NCBI RefSeq assembly: GCF_024172185.1
Contig: NZ_JAMZEC010000001.1
Span: forward strand, 4,484,001-4,548,000
Origin: Nonomuraea roseoviolacea subsp. carminata
Lineage (GTDB): Bacteria; Actinomycetota; Actinomycetes; Streptosporangiales; Streptosporangiaceae
Length of the DNA: 64,000 nt
Direction: 5' to 3'
Position numbers and translations under genes: made by a program. Below, in pieces: positions 51,956-60,820 of this stretch. The notes beneath the pieces are model-generated. The model saw only the letters and a list, made by a program, of their open reading frames with translations. It searched no databases and had not been told where the DNA came from. Within the stretch, counting starts at the first letter, position 1, and each line of letters begins with the position of its first letter.

Positions 51956-53853
51956 ACATGTCGTCTTGTCTGCCGCCGGTGGCTTTGCCTCCTGTGGCGC
52001 CGCACGTGGTGGCGGCCGCCGTGGAGGGGCTCACCTCCCGGCTGCGGAAGAAGCTGGACGCGGCCGTCGAGCAGTACGCGGCCCTGCCCGTCGAGGCGGT
52101 GGACGGGGAGGGGCTGCGGATCACGTGCGGCGAGGACGCGGTGGTCACGCTGTCGCCGGGCGCGTCCGGTGTGGTGGAGGAGGAGGGACAGGCGAGGTGC
52201 AGTTGCCTGCTCGCGCCGAGATGTCTGCACCGGGCGGCGGTGCTGAGCGCCTGCCCGCCGGCGGACCCTGTTGAGGGGACGCCTGCTCCTGAGCTCTCCA
52301 CAGCGGCACCACCCGAGGCGCTGAGCCCGGAAAAACCGGCGGCCGAGCGACCGAGCCAGACCGAATCGGCGTCCGCCGGACCCTCCTCCACGTTGAGCGA
52401 GGCACAGGTGGGGGCTGCAGCGGGGCTGTGGGCCGCCGGGGCGGCCGTGCTGGCGGCCGGGATCTCGGCTGCGGGCGCGGTCCCGCAGGCCGAGCTGCTC
52501 CGCGCCGCCCACAGCGCCCGCCTCGCCGGCCTCCCCAGGGCCGAGGCCGCCGCCCTCCGCGTCGTGCGAGGGCTGAGGTCGGCCCGCGAACAGCGCGTCG
52601 GCCACCGCCTCTCCGACCTCGTGTCCGCCCTGCGCGAGCTCCTGCTCATCGCCGGCCGCCTGGCCGCGGGCGACCCGGACCCGGCGCTGATCGGCACCGT
52701 CCGGCGCGCGTACGACCAGGGCGGCAGCCTGCGCGTGCACGGCGTCTTCCGTGAGCCGGTGATCAGCGCCACCGGCTACGGCGGCGTGGTCACCCACGTC
52801 GTCGCGGAGGACGGCCGCTGGTTCTCGGTCGCCGACGTCAAGCCGGGCGGAGCGTCCCGCGCCCGCGGAGCGGCCACCGCGCCCGTCGCCATCGGCTCGG
52901 CGACGATGAACCACGCGCAGCTCGCCAAGTCGGGCCTGCTGATCGTCGGCGCCACGATCTCACCGGACGGCCGCCTCGGAGCAGGCAAGGGCGTCCGCGC
53001 GACGCCGGTCGCTGGCATGCCGTGGACCGAGGGACCGATGGCCGCCCTGCTCGCCCGCCCGTTGGCCGAGCAGGCTCTGGAGCGCCTGTCGGGGGAGGTA
53101 TGGAGCGACTCGGGCACGGAGGAGGTGGCTCGGGAGCCGGTCGCCTGCGACCTGATGATCGTCGGCGCGTCCGGCGACCACGTCCTCGCCCACGTCCTCA
53201 CCCCCACCACCGCCGCCACCCGCACCCCCACCGCCGGGCCGGTGATCCGTCTCGTGCCGGCCAACCGACACCAGGATCTGGCGCATGTGGCCAACCTCGG
53301 CCGCCTCGCCTCCCGCCCCGGCCTGTGCGTGCGCGTCGTGGGCCGGCTGGAGCCGGACCGGGGGTCCACGTTGCGCCCCTTCGCCGTGGGCCCCGTACCG
53401 GGAGCCGAGATGACCCTGCGACTGCCCGCCGAGTGGCAGGACCGGGCAGACCTGGGCTACGACCGCCTGCAGGGCGTCCACCTCCCCCCACGCGGCCCCC
53501 TCGACGACATGCCGACCGCGGCGGCGGAGGACCCATTGGGGAGCGCGCCACTGTGGCGCGTCCGGCGCCTGATCGAGCTGGCCGTCGCGGGCGGCCGCCG
53601 CGCCGTGGCCGAGTCCGGACGCGGCGGGGACTCCCGGACGCAGGAGGCGTCACTGCGCCGCGCCGGCTTCAAGACCGCCGCCGAACTGGTCGCCGCCCTC
53701 ACCGCGGAGGCGGATCGGCGCGAACGCGACGTGTTCGGTCGCCTGACCGACTCCGGCCTCGACCGGTACGCGTGGGCCTGGCTCACCGCGGCCACCCATC
53801 TGGCCGCCGCGGAACGCGCCCTCGTCCGATCGTCCTGGCAGGCCGGCGAGTGA
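51952..53853 (+). CDS. SWIM zinc-finger protein
   Basis: A 633-residue protein with a SWIM finger, Cys83-Ser-Cys85-x5-Cys91-Leu-His93 (CSCLLAPRCLH), near the N-terminus, preceded by a GL-TSRLRKKLDAAVEQYAAL helix. A Ser/Pro/Ala-rich linker (about 105-150) and a long alpha/beta C-terminus follow. SWIM domains bind nucleic acid or protein. It resembles E. coli YehQ and completes the MoxR-VWA-SWIM set. GTG at 51952 overlaps the VWA stop. It is the last gene of the GTGA-coupled operon; the next gene begins 69 bases later. Confidence 0.85.
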   Translation: MNMSSCLPPVALPPVAPHVVAAAVEGLTSRLRKKLDAAVEQYAALPVEAVDGEGLRITCGEDAVVTLSPGASGVVEEEGQARCSCLLAPRCLHRAAVLSACPPADPVEGTPAPELSTAAPPEALSPEKPAAERPSQTESASAGPSSTLSEAQVGAAAGLWAAGAAVLAAGISAAGAVPQAELLRAAHSARLAGLPRAEAAALRVVRGLRSAREQRVGHRLSDLVSALRELLLIAGRLAAGDPDPALIGTVRRAYDQGGSLRVHGVFREPVISATGYGGVVTHVVAEDGRWFSVADVKPGGASRARGAATAPVAIGSATMNHAQLAKSGLLIVGATISPDGRLGAGKGVRATPVAGMPWTEGPMAALLARPLAEQALERLSGEVWSDSGTEEVAREPVACDLMIVGASGDHVLAHVLTPTTAATRTPTAGPVIRLVPANRHQDLAHVANLGRLASRPGLCVRVVGRLEPDRGSTLRPFAVGPVPGAEMTLRLPAEWQDRADLGYDRLQGVHLPPRGPLDDMPTAAAEDPLGSAPLWRVRRLIELAVAGGRRAVAESGRGGDSRTQEASLRRAGFKTAAELVAALTAEADRRERDVFGRLTDSGLDRYAWAWLTAATHLAAAERALVRSSWQAGE

Positions 53854-53922
53854 TCGAACCCCTTGCCCTGCTCGGTGGCATCAGCTACATATGTGATCTT
53901 CCTATATCTCTGAGGGCGTGAT

Positions 53923-56900
53923 ATGACCGACGCTCCGATCACCGGTCTCTACGATTCCCTGCTCACCGGCACACTCGACGCCAAGATCGACGCCTGGCGG
54001 CAAGGCGGCCACCTGGTCGAGGTATCGAAGATCGACGTCGAAGAGGTTGCCCACCTGCTGGGCCGATTCGTCGGCGAAACGGCAGCGCGGGCCTTCGCTG
54101 AGCTGAAGGGACACCCGGACCGGCAGGTAGCACTGGCTAACCGGCTGCTTGCCCAGCTCACCGAGCCGCCAGAGACGATCGCGGAGGGACCGAATCAGCT
54201 CCTGTCGATCGCAAAGGACGTTCCGGGAGCGACGACTCCGCGTCGGCCACTGACGTCACTGTCGGAAGCGGCCCTGCTGACCAACGCCCGCGAGGACCCC
54301 AACCTGGCGCACGAACTGGGAGCCGAGCTGGCGAGCGCCGACCGCGTGGATCTGCTGTGCGCGTTCGTGAAGTGGTCGGGACTGCGCATTCTGGAGAAGC
54401 CGCTGGCCGAGCTGCGCCGTCGCGATGTGCCGCTGCGAGTGATCACGACGACCTACATGGGGGCGACCGAACGGCGGGCGCTGGACCGCCTGGTCAACGA
54501 TTTCGGCGCCGAAGTGAAGATCAGTTACGAGCGTAACTCCACCCGACTGCACGCCAAAGCGTGGCTGCTGCGCCGCCACACCGGCTTCGACACGGCCTAT
54601 GTCGGCAGCTCCAATCTCTCTCGCGCGGCGTTACTGGACGGACTGGAGTGGAACGTTCGCCTGTCCTCGGTGACCACCGCGCGGCTGCTGGACAAGTTCG
54701 AGGCGACATTCGACTCGTACTGGAACCGGTCCCAGTTCGAGCCCTACGACCCGGCGACCGATGCCGATCGCCTGGATGAGGCACTGGCCCGCTCGCAGGC
54801 GGGCAAGCAGTTGTTCGACATCCCCGAGCTGGTGCCGCATCCGTTCGACCATCAGCGCGAGATGCTGGCCGACCTCGACCGGGAGCGCACCATCCACGAC
54901 CGACATCGCAACCTGCTGGTGGCTGCGACCGGCACAGGCAAGACCGTGGTGGCAGCGTTCGACTATCGCAACCTGCAACAGCGGCTGGGCCGGCAGCCGT
55001 CGTTACTGTTCGTGGCGCATCGGCGGGAGATCCTGGCTCAGGCGATGCGCACGTATCGGCAGGTGCTGGCCGTACCGGACTTCGGTGAGCTGCATGTGGG
55101 GGAGGAGAAGTCGCGGCGCTGGCGGCACGTGTTCGCCAGCGTGCAGTCGCTCACCCGCCGCATCCTGGAGTTCGAACCCGAGCACTTCGACGTCGTGGTG
55201 ATCGACGAGTTCCATCACGCCGCCGCGCCGACCTATCGGCAGATCATCAACCATCTCAAGCCGAAGGAGTTGCTCGGCCTGACCGCGACGCCAGAGCGGT
55301 CCGATGGCACGTGGGTGCAGGATGAGTTTTTCGACCGGCGGATTGCCTCCGAGCTGCGGCTATGGGACGCGCTGGATGCCGATCTGCTGTGCCCGTTCCA
55401 CTACTTCGGGATCAACGATGGGACCGACCTGTCCAGTGTGAAGTGGACGCGCGGCTCCTATGACGTCTCCGCTCTCGACAACGTCTTCACCGGCGACGAC
55501 GCTCGTGCCCGGCTGGTGTTCAACGCGGTGCGCGACAAAGTGAGCAACCTGGAGACCGTACGCGGGCTGGGTTTCTGTGTTTCGGTGCGGCATGCGCACT
55601 ACATGGCCGAGTTCTTCACCCAGCATGGGCTGCCTTCGCTGGCGGTGGATGGATCGACTGAGGATGGGACTCGAAAGGCGGCACTTCGGGAGCTTGCGGA
55701 AGGGAAGATCCGGTTTCTCTTCGCAGTGGACCTGTTCAATGAGGGCCTGGACGTGCCCGACGTCGACACCCTGCTCATGCTGCGCCCCACCGAGAGCGCC
55801 ACGATCTTCCTGCAGCAGCTTGGACGTGGGCTCCGCCGCACGCCGGAAAAAGACGTGCTGACCGTGCTCGACTTCGTGGGGCAGCACCGTAAGGAGTACA
55901 GGTTCGCCAACCGGTTCCAGGCGCTGACCGGGTTCTCCAGAGGCCGGCTGGACAAGCAGGTCAAGGACGACTTCCCGCTGCTGCCTTCGGGGAGCCAAAT
56001 CGTGCTGGATCGGGTGACTAAGGAGCGGCTGCTGGCCGACCTCAAGGTTCAGCTCGGGGCGACGGTGAACACGCTGTCGCGGGAGATTCGCTCTCTCGCG
56101 GAGTTGTCGCTCATGAGATATCTGGAGGAAAGCGGGCGCGACATCAGCGACCTGTACCGCAATGGTCGCTCTTGGACCTCGCTGCTGCGCCGTACCGGTC
56201 TGCTGTCTGGGGAAGGCTCGGCGCTCGAGGAGGAGCTGGGAGGACGGGTCCGGGCGTTGCTGCACGTGGACGACCGGAGTCGTGGCGAAGCCTACGCTCG
56301 GCTGCTGCAGCCAGATGGCCCCCGTTACGCGTCGCTGTCCCCAGCTGATCAGGCTTTCGCTCGGATGTTGTTCTTCTCGTTCTGGCGTGATGGGGGCGGG
56401 TTCGCCTCTTACGACGAGGCGCTGGACCAGCTACGCGGCGAGACGGCGCTGTGCGACGAGATTCGGCAGGTGCTCGCCTACGGCATCGACCGGCCGCGGT
56501 ATGTGGCCAAGCCGGTGGAGCTGGATGGAGTTCCGCTGGCGATCAACGCCTGCTACTCCACCGACGAGGTGCTCGCCGCGATCGGCTGGGCCTCGCTGGG
56601 CGGCCTGGTGCCCTCCACCATGCGCGAAGGGGTTGCCTGGAGTCCCGCGGCCCGGTGCGACGCCCTCTTCGTCACGCTGCAGAAGAACGAGAAGGAATTC
56701 TCACCGCAGACGATGTACCGCGACTACGCCCTGACCTCGGGCCTGTTCCACTGGGAATCCCAGAACCGGACCAGCGCTACCTCGGCCACTGGTCGCCGCT
56801 ACCAGAACCACGTGGCGGAGGGCAGCCACGTGCTGCTGTTCACCCGCGAGCGCAAGAAGAACGAGCTCGGCCACCCCGAGGCCTTCGTCTTCCATGGCAT

Positions 56901-57006
56901 GGTTCGCTACGTGGAGCACCGCGGCGAGCGACCGATGGGCATCACATGGCGGCTCGATGAGGAGATGCCCGCAGACTTGTTCCGCCGCGCGGCTATTGCC
57001 GGATGA
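53923..57006 (+). CDS. SauUSI-like type IV restriction helicase-nuclease
   Basis: A 1,027-residue protein with a PLD-like nuclease (His210-x-Lys212 in RLHAKAWLLRR, then VGSSNLSRAAL), a superfamily 2 helicase (Walker A GTGKT with Lys340, DEFH from Asp428, LTATPERSDG, QQLGRGLRR) and a C-terminal DUF3427-like region (FSPQTMYRDYALTSGLFHW). This order matches SauUSI, which cleaves cytosine-methylated DNA. Restriction of foreign methylated DNA is therefore the likely role. Base composition is visibly lower in GC than the upstream operon, consistent with acquisition. ATG 53923 follows GAGGG. Confidence 0.85.
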   Translation: MTDAPITGLYDSLLTGTLDAKIDAWRQGGHLVEVSKIDVEEVAHLLGRFVGETAARAFAELKGHPDRQVALANRLLAQLTEPPETIAEGPNQLLSIAKDVPGATTPRRPLTSLSEAALLTNAREDPNLAHELGAELASADRVDLLCAFVKWSGLRILEKPLAELRRRDVPLRVITTTYMGATERRALDRLVNDFGAEVKISYERNSTRLHAKAWLLRRHTGFDTAYVGSSNLSRAALLDGLEWNVRLSSVTTARLLDKFEATFDSYWNRSQFEPYDPATDADRLDEALARSQAGKQLFDIPELVPHPFDHQREMLADLDRERTIHDRHRNLLVAATGTGKTVVAAFDYRNLQQRLGRQPSLLFVAHRREILAQAMRTYRQVLAVPDFGELHVGEEKSRRWRHVFASVQSLTRRILEFEPEHFDVVVIDEFHHAAAPTYRQIINHLKPKELLGLTATPERSDGTWVQDEFFDRRIASELRLWDALDADLLCPFHYFGINDGTDLSSVKWTRGSYDVSALDNVFTGDDARARLVFNAVRDKVSNLETVRGLGFCVSVRHAHYMAEFFTQHGLPSLAVDGSTEDGTRKAALRELAEGKIRFLFAVDLFNEGLDVPDVDTLLMLRPTESATIFLQQLGRGLRRTPEKDVLTVLDFVGQHRKEYRFANRFQALTGFSRGRLDKQVKDDFPLLPSGSQIVLDRVTKERLLADLKVQLGATVNTLSREIRSLAELSLMRYLEESGRDISDLYRNGRSWTSLLRRTGLLSGEGSALEEELGGRVRALLHVDDRSRGEAYARLLQPDGPRYASLSPADQAFARMLFFSFWRDGGGFASYDEALDQLRGETALCDEIRQVLAYGIDRPRYVAKPVELDGVPLAINACYSTDEVLAAIGWASLGGLVPSTMREGVAWSPAARCDALFVTLQKNEKEFSPQTMYRDYALTSGLFHWESQNRTSATSATGRRYQNHVAEGSHVLLFTRERKKNELGHPEAFVFHGMVRYVEHRGERPMGITWRLDEEMPADLFRRAAIAG

Positions 57007-57083
57007 AGCGGTGCGAGATGGACCTCGCACCGCCGACAAGGCAGGAGCGGCCTCCTCCGCTGGGGCTTCGGCAGTCCGCACGG

Positions 57084-57764
57084 CTAACCGGCGTCGGTGG
57101 ACTGCCGCCGTCGTCGGCGCGTCCGCTTCTGCCGGGCCACGTCCTGGCCCGCTGTTTCCGGACGTTCGATGCAGGCGGGGTCGCCGCGTACGAGCTCATC
57201 GTGGATGCGCCAGCGGGCGGTGGTGACGGCGCGCTCAGCCGCATCGTCGCCGTGCTCGATGCGCTGTCGCAGCAGCCGCATGGCGATGCGGCGGTTGAGG
57301 CTGAACTGCCGCTCGGTGTCGACCACGACGACGATCCCCGTGGGCCGGTGGGTCGCGCGTACGGCCGTGCTGGCCTTGTTGCGGTGTTGACCGCCGGGGC
57401 CGCCGGTGCGGCAGGCGACGATGTCGACGTCTGCTTCCGTGAACGTCGTGCGCGGGGTGTCGACCTGGCACGGTTGAGCGATGACGTACCAGTTCTTCCG
57501 GCCGGTGTCGGCCCGGTAGGGGCTGGGGGCCTGCCAGCACAGGGTTCCGGTCCACGAGGCGGCGAACGCCTCGGCGCCGTCTCCTGCGATGCGGACGAGG
57601 ACCGATCGGTAGGTGCCGGGCCGGTCGCCGGGAACTGTGTGAGCCCGATGGGTCTCCACGCCCTGCCGGGCGGCGTCGCCTTCCAGGCGGTGCAGCAGCT
57701 GAGCCAGCGCCCAGGCACACTCCTGCGGGCCACGCCCGGCCGACAGGAGCAGGTGGACGTTCAC
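57084..57764 (-). CDS. prfH: PrfH-type peptide chain release factor
   Basis: A 226-residue class I release-factor homologue lacking the codon-recognition domains of RF1/RF2. It keeps the catalytic GGQ (Gly124-Gly125-Gln126) in TGGPGGQHRNKAST and the strongly basic tail (RQKRTRRRRRQ). PrfH proteins with a partner RtcB release stalled nascent chains from ribosomes damaged in 16S rRNA so that RtcB can reseal the break. Here its GTG start overlaps the rtcB stop (GTGA), so the pair is translationally coupled. Confidence 0.9.
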   Translation of the reverse strand: MNVHLLLSAGRGPQECAWALAQLLHRLEGDAARQGVETHRAHTVPGDRPGTYRSVLVRIAGDGAEAFAASWTGTLCWQAPSPYRADTGRKNWYVIAQPCQVDTPRTTFTEADVDIVACRTGGPGGQHRNKASTAVRATHRPTGIVVVVDTERQFSLNRRIAMRLLRQRIEHGDDAAERAVTTARWRIHDELVRGDPACIERPETAGQDVARQKRTRRRRRQSTDAG

Positions 57765-58948
57765 GGCCGGCCTCGCTTGCGGCGCTGGTCCCGATGATCC
57801 CTTTGCGGCCCTGACCCGAGGTCGGGTGTCTTGTAGGTGAGCAGAGGGATCGTGGTGGCCACGGGCGTGGCGAGGTCATGGTCGACGAGGTCGGCGATCA
57901 CCTGCTCGATGCGCTTGTAGGCCGTAGGTGCCTCCTCGAAGAGAAGCTGGCGGTCGCCGCACACCACCAGCGACCCCATCGGCGTGCGGCGCAGCTCTTC
58001 GACCGTGTGCTTGGCCCGCCCCCGGCGCAAGGCGTCCGCGCGCGACATCTTGCGGCCCGCGCCGTGCGCCACGGAGTGGCCGGCGTCCGGCCCGGCGTGG
58101 GCGGCCACGAGGTAGGACGGGGTGCCGCGCGTACCGGCGATGAGCACGTCGCGGCCGTCACCCGGCGCCGCTCCCTTGCGGTGCAGGTAGATCCCGTCGC
58201 GGATCTCGACCAGGTTGTGGCACTGGTCGAGGATCGGCTCGGCGGGCTCGAACCCCAACGCGTGGGCGACCCGGGCGGCCAGCAGCCGCCGGTTGAGCGA
58301 CCCCCACCGTACGGCCTCGTCATGCATCGCCAGGTAGGCGCCGGGGTCAGGGGCGGGACCCGCCCCGTGGACCGCGGTGTGCTCCCGCAGGATCCGTTCG
58401 CCCAGCCCCCGTGAACCGCTGTGGACGATGAGAACCAGGTCGCCGGCGCCGAGGCCGAGACGGCTCGCGTGGTCCGGTTCGAGGATGGTCCCGATCCGGG
58501 CCAGCTCGACGAAGTGGTTGCCCCGGCCGACCGTCCCGAGCCCTTCGACGTGACCAGCGGGTATGCCATCCTTCACGACGGCCCAGGCGGGATCGTCGGC
58601 ATCTCGTTCAGGGTCCAGCGCGCGATCGAGATCGGGGACCCGGGCGGCGAGCTTCTCGGGTACGGCGCGCTTGAGCTTGACGGGGAACACGGCGATGCCG
58701 CAACCGATGTCGGAGCCCACCAGGAACGGGTACAAGATCGACGAGGCCATGGCGGCGCCGATGGGGGCGCCCTTGCCAGGGTGCAGGTCCGGCATGGCGG
58801 CGACGTGCATCATGCCGTCGAGGGCGGCTACCTGATGACATTGTGCGACGGCATCGGACTCGATCCAGCTTGTGGGGGAGGCGAACACGGTGACGGTGGC
58901 CGACCCCGTGGCCGGGACGGACGGCGGCAGGGAGTGTTGCTGAGACAA
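57761..58948 (-). CDS. rtcB: RtcB RNA ligase (RtcB2-type)
   Basis: A 395-residue RtcB, the 3'-phosphate/2',3'-cyclic-phosphate RNA ligase. Mn/GTP-site motifs are complete: MPDLHPGKGAPIGAA, VGSDIGCG, GRGNHFVELARI, HSGSRGLGERI, and AHGAGRKMSRADALRRG with the guanylylated His. It is directly upstream of prfH. The start is unclear: TTG 58948 gives a normal-length N-terminus after AAGAGAG, while ATG 58990 is also in frame. It may act with PrfH to repair rRNA or tRNA breaks caused by ribonuclease toxins. Confidence 0.88.
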   Translation of the reverse strand: MSQQHSLPPSVPATGSATVTVFASPTSWIESDAVAQCHQVAALDGMMHVAAMPDLHPGKGAPIGAAMASSILYPFLVGSDIGCGIAVFPVKLKRAVPEKLAARVPDLDRALDPERDADDPAWAVVKDGIPAGHVEGLGTVGRGNHFVELARIGTILEPDHASRLGLGAGDLVLIVHSGSRGLGERILREHTAVHGAGPAPDPGAYLAMHDEAVRWGSLNRRLLAARVAHALGFEPAEPILDQCHNLVEIRDGIYLHRKGAAPGDGRDVLIAGTRGTPSYLVAAHAGPDAGHSVAHGAGRKMSRADALRRGRAKHTVEELRRTPMGSLVVCGDRQLLFEEAPTAYKRIEQVIADLVDHDLATPVATTIPLLTYKTPDLGSGPQRDHRDQRRKRGRP

Positions 58949-59216
58949 GACGATGCTCTCTTCGCTGAACAGGGCATGGGCGGGCGGCATCACGGCGAGA
59001 GTCGGCGCCGTGGCATCTCGAAGTAGCGGGGTGCTGTCCGTCAGAGCCTCATGGAGATCACCATCTCTGAGCCTCGTCATGCCTGGCAACCGATTTTCGG
59101 CCGTACGGGCTTGCGGATACCGGCACGCCTTGGTGAGTACGCGCCCTGACGGAGCCCCGACAGCTGTACTGCTTGTGCCGGTTGAAACAGCATTCGACGA
59201 CGTTGCGACGCCTATA

Positions 59217-59702
59217 TCAAGACCCGGTCGAACGCGCAGCGCTGGTGCTCCGATGAGCTCGCCCAGCCAACTGGCCGGCGCGTTCAGGATGGGTCGCGCC
59301 GATGCCCCTTCGGCGCAGATAGGTGTAGGCACGGATGACTCGGGAGCCGTAGCCCTTGTCTGCGATGACACGCTCCGGCCGAGTGCGCGGTCGGACCGTA
59401 CCGAGCCGAGGGATGCGAACCGCTGCCATCACGTGGGTGAACTGGGTGCAGTCGTTGATGTTTCCGCCGGCGAGGAGAAGCACGAGTGGAAGGCTGCCTC
59501 ACCCGTCGGTGGCCAGGTGGAGCGTGGTGGTCAGTCCATCGCGCGTGAACGCCCGAGCGCCTGTCCGCCCTGATCCACCGCGAGGTGGTGATCTCTGCCG
59601 AGTTTCTCCCTTTGTGGGCGCTTTGTGGGCATCCGCGGCATGCTGGTGGGCCCGCACGATGGTAGAGCGGAGGCAGGCCTCCGTACCCTGCCGCATCGTC
59701 AT
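59217..59702 (-). pseudogene. Decayed IS5-family transposase
   Basis: Minus-strand fragments give STIVRAHQHAADAHKAPTKGE then GLTTTLHLATDG followed by a stop, and after the break GGNINDCTQFTHVMAAVRIPR, RTRPERVIADKGYGSR and YLRRRGIGATHPERAGQLAGR. This is the DDE-domain order of the IS5 (IS1647/IS427-like) transposase. Both ends of the gene are missing and a stop interrupts it, so it is inactive. No terminal repeats were recognised. Confidence 0.75.
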
Positions 59703-59794
59703 GAGCCTGGATGTGCTCCAGCAGCCGCGGGATTGCTGCAGCTGAAAAGCCGCAGGTCGGAGGTTGCGAGCGCTGAAAATGTTTAGCTAGGTAC

Positions 59795-59841
59795 GTGCCC
59801 CGGCAGGAATTGAACCTGCGGCACCCGCTTTAGGAGAGAGG
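59795..59841 (-). tRNA. 3' half of a tRNA-Arg(CCU)-like gene
   Basis: The minus strand shows an anticodon arm (loop CTCCTAA, anticodon CCU; stem CCTCT/AGCGG with one mismatch), a perfect T-arm (stem GCAGG/CCTGC, loop TTCAATT) and acceptor 3' strand CGGGGCA plus C. A partner TGCCCAG exists upstream (59878-59872), pairing six of seven, but the intervening sequence does not fold as a D-arm and the total is about ten bases too long. This looks like a tRNA 3' end left by integration or decay, not a working tRNA. Confidence 0.5.
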
Positions 59842-59883
59842 CACCTGCAAGGTCTGCACATGTGCTCTGACCTGGGCAGATGC

Positions 59884-60280
59884 TTGGTGTCACCCGGGCC
59901 ATCTGGAAGATCATCCCGTACATGTCCCCTGGGACCCGTCGAGGTTCATCAGGTGGTGACTCTCGTTGGCCCGCTCGCGCTGCAGCTGTACACGCTCCTG
60001 CCGTTCCCGTTCCGTGCGGTGTGTCGCCTCGGTCCGTACGCGTACTACGGTGCGCCGTACCGGGCGCTATCCGTAGCGACTTGACAACCTGTGGGCCAAG
60101 CCGTAGCTGCGAAACTCGGGTGTCGACGACCACAGAATGACGTAAGATCGTTGACCACCAATCTCCCTTTAAGGCAAGGTTGTCCAGCTCGGCTGTTTCC
60201 TTGGACGGTCCAGCCGCATGGCACCCCTCAGCATTATCAGCAGGAACGATCGACCATTCGACTGATCGGAGATCCTGTCC
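59884..60280. other. About 400-bp non-coding region after the tRNA-like segment
   Basis: No gene is supported. It marks the drop to lower GC. A TTGACA at 60081-60086 and a TAAGAT at 60143-60148 may belong to the promoter of the downstream pair, but they are not correctly spaced together. Confidence 0.5.
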
Positions 60281-60820
60281 GTGAACCCCGACGAACTGGA
60301 ACAGCAACTCCGTACCCTCCTAGCAGAAGAAGGTTTCGCCTGGATACTCGAGCAGGTAGACGAGACCATCGCGGCAGGAAAACCAGAAGATGTGAGCGTT
60401 AAGAAGCGCACAAGACCTGCACGTCGCCGCGGCTCTGGAGGGTCTCGCCACCAGACTCACACGTACTCCATCGGAATCCAGCCGACCGAGACGAACTTTC
60501 TAATTACGCCTGTCGCCAGCGAGAGTCCCGGATCGCATATCAAGACCAACACGTATACTGCTGCAGAGCGAGCGAGCCTAATTCTTCAGGCCGTTCGAAG
60601 TGTCTTGGTAGACATACCTAAAGTACACAAAGAGCAGCTCGTTCTTCTCAGCCGTGAATCCAGCGCTTCGGTTTCAAGTGTGGCTTTCCTGCCAGATGAG
60701 AATGGGCGTGGTGAGCAAACCACCGTGATAGCTAGAGAAGGCCAGCCTGCTCCGTTCCTGCCGGAAAGCGAAAGAATCGATCAGCTACTGCGGGCCTTGG
60801 AAGAGGGGCTGACACATTGA
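60281..60820 (+). CDS. Hypothetical protein coupled to a PD-(D/E)xK nuclease gene
   Basis: A 179-residue protein from GTG 60281. The N-terminus is helical and acidic (PDELEQQLRTLLAEEGFAW), followed by a very basic stretch (KKRTRPARRRGSGGSR) and a Ser/Thr-rich alpha/beta part; the C-terminal PFLPESERIDQLLRALEEG is helical. No known domain is recognised. Codon use is less GC-biased than the genes upstream. The stop overlaps the TTG of the next gene (TTGA), so it is translationally coupled to a probable nuclease and could be its specificity subunit, activator or antidote. Confidence 0.65.
   Translation: MNPDELEQQLRTLLAEEGFAWILEQVDETIAAGKPEDVSVKKRTRPARRRGSGGSRHQTHTYSIGIQPTETNFLITPVASESPGSHIKTNTYTAAERASLILQAVRSVLVDIPKVHKEQLVLLSRESSASVSSVAFLPDENGRGEQTTVIAREGQPAPFLPESERIDQLLRALEEGLTH

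Noticed and set aside
59000..59780. Intact transposon
   Set aside because: The transposase is interrupted and truncated at both ends, and no terminal inverted repeats were found.
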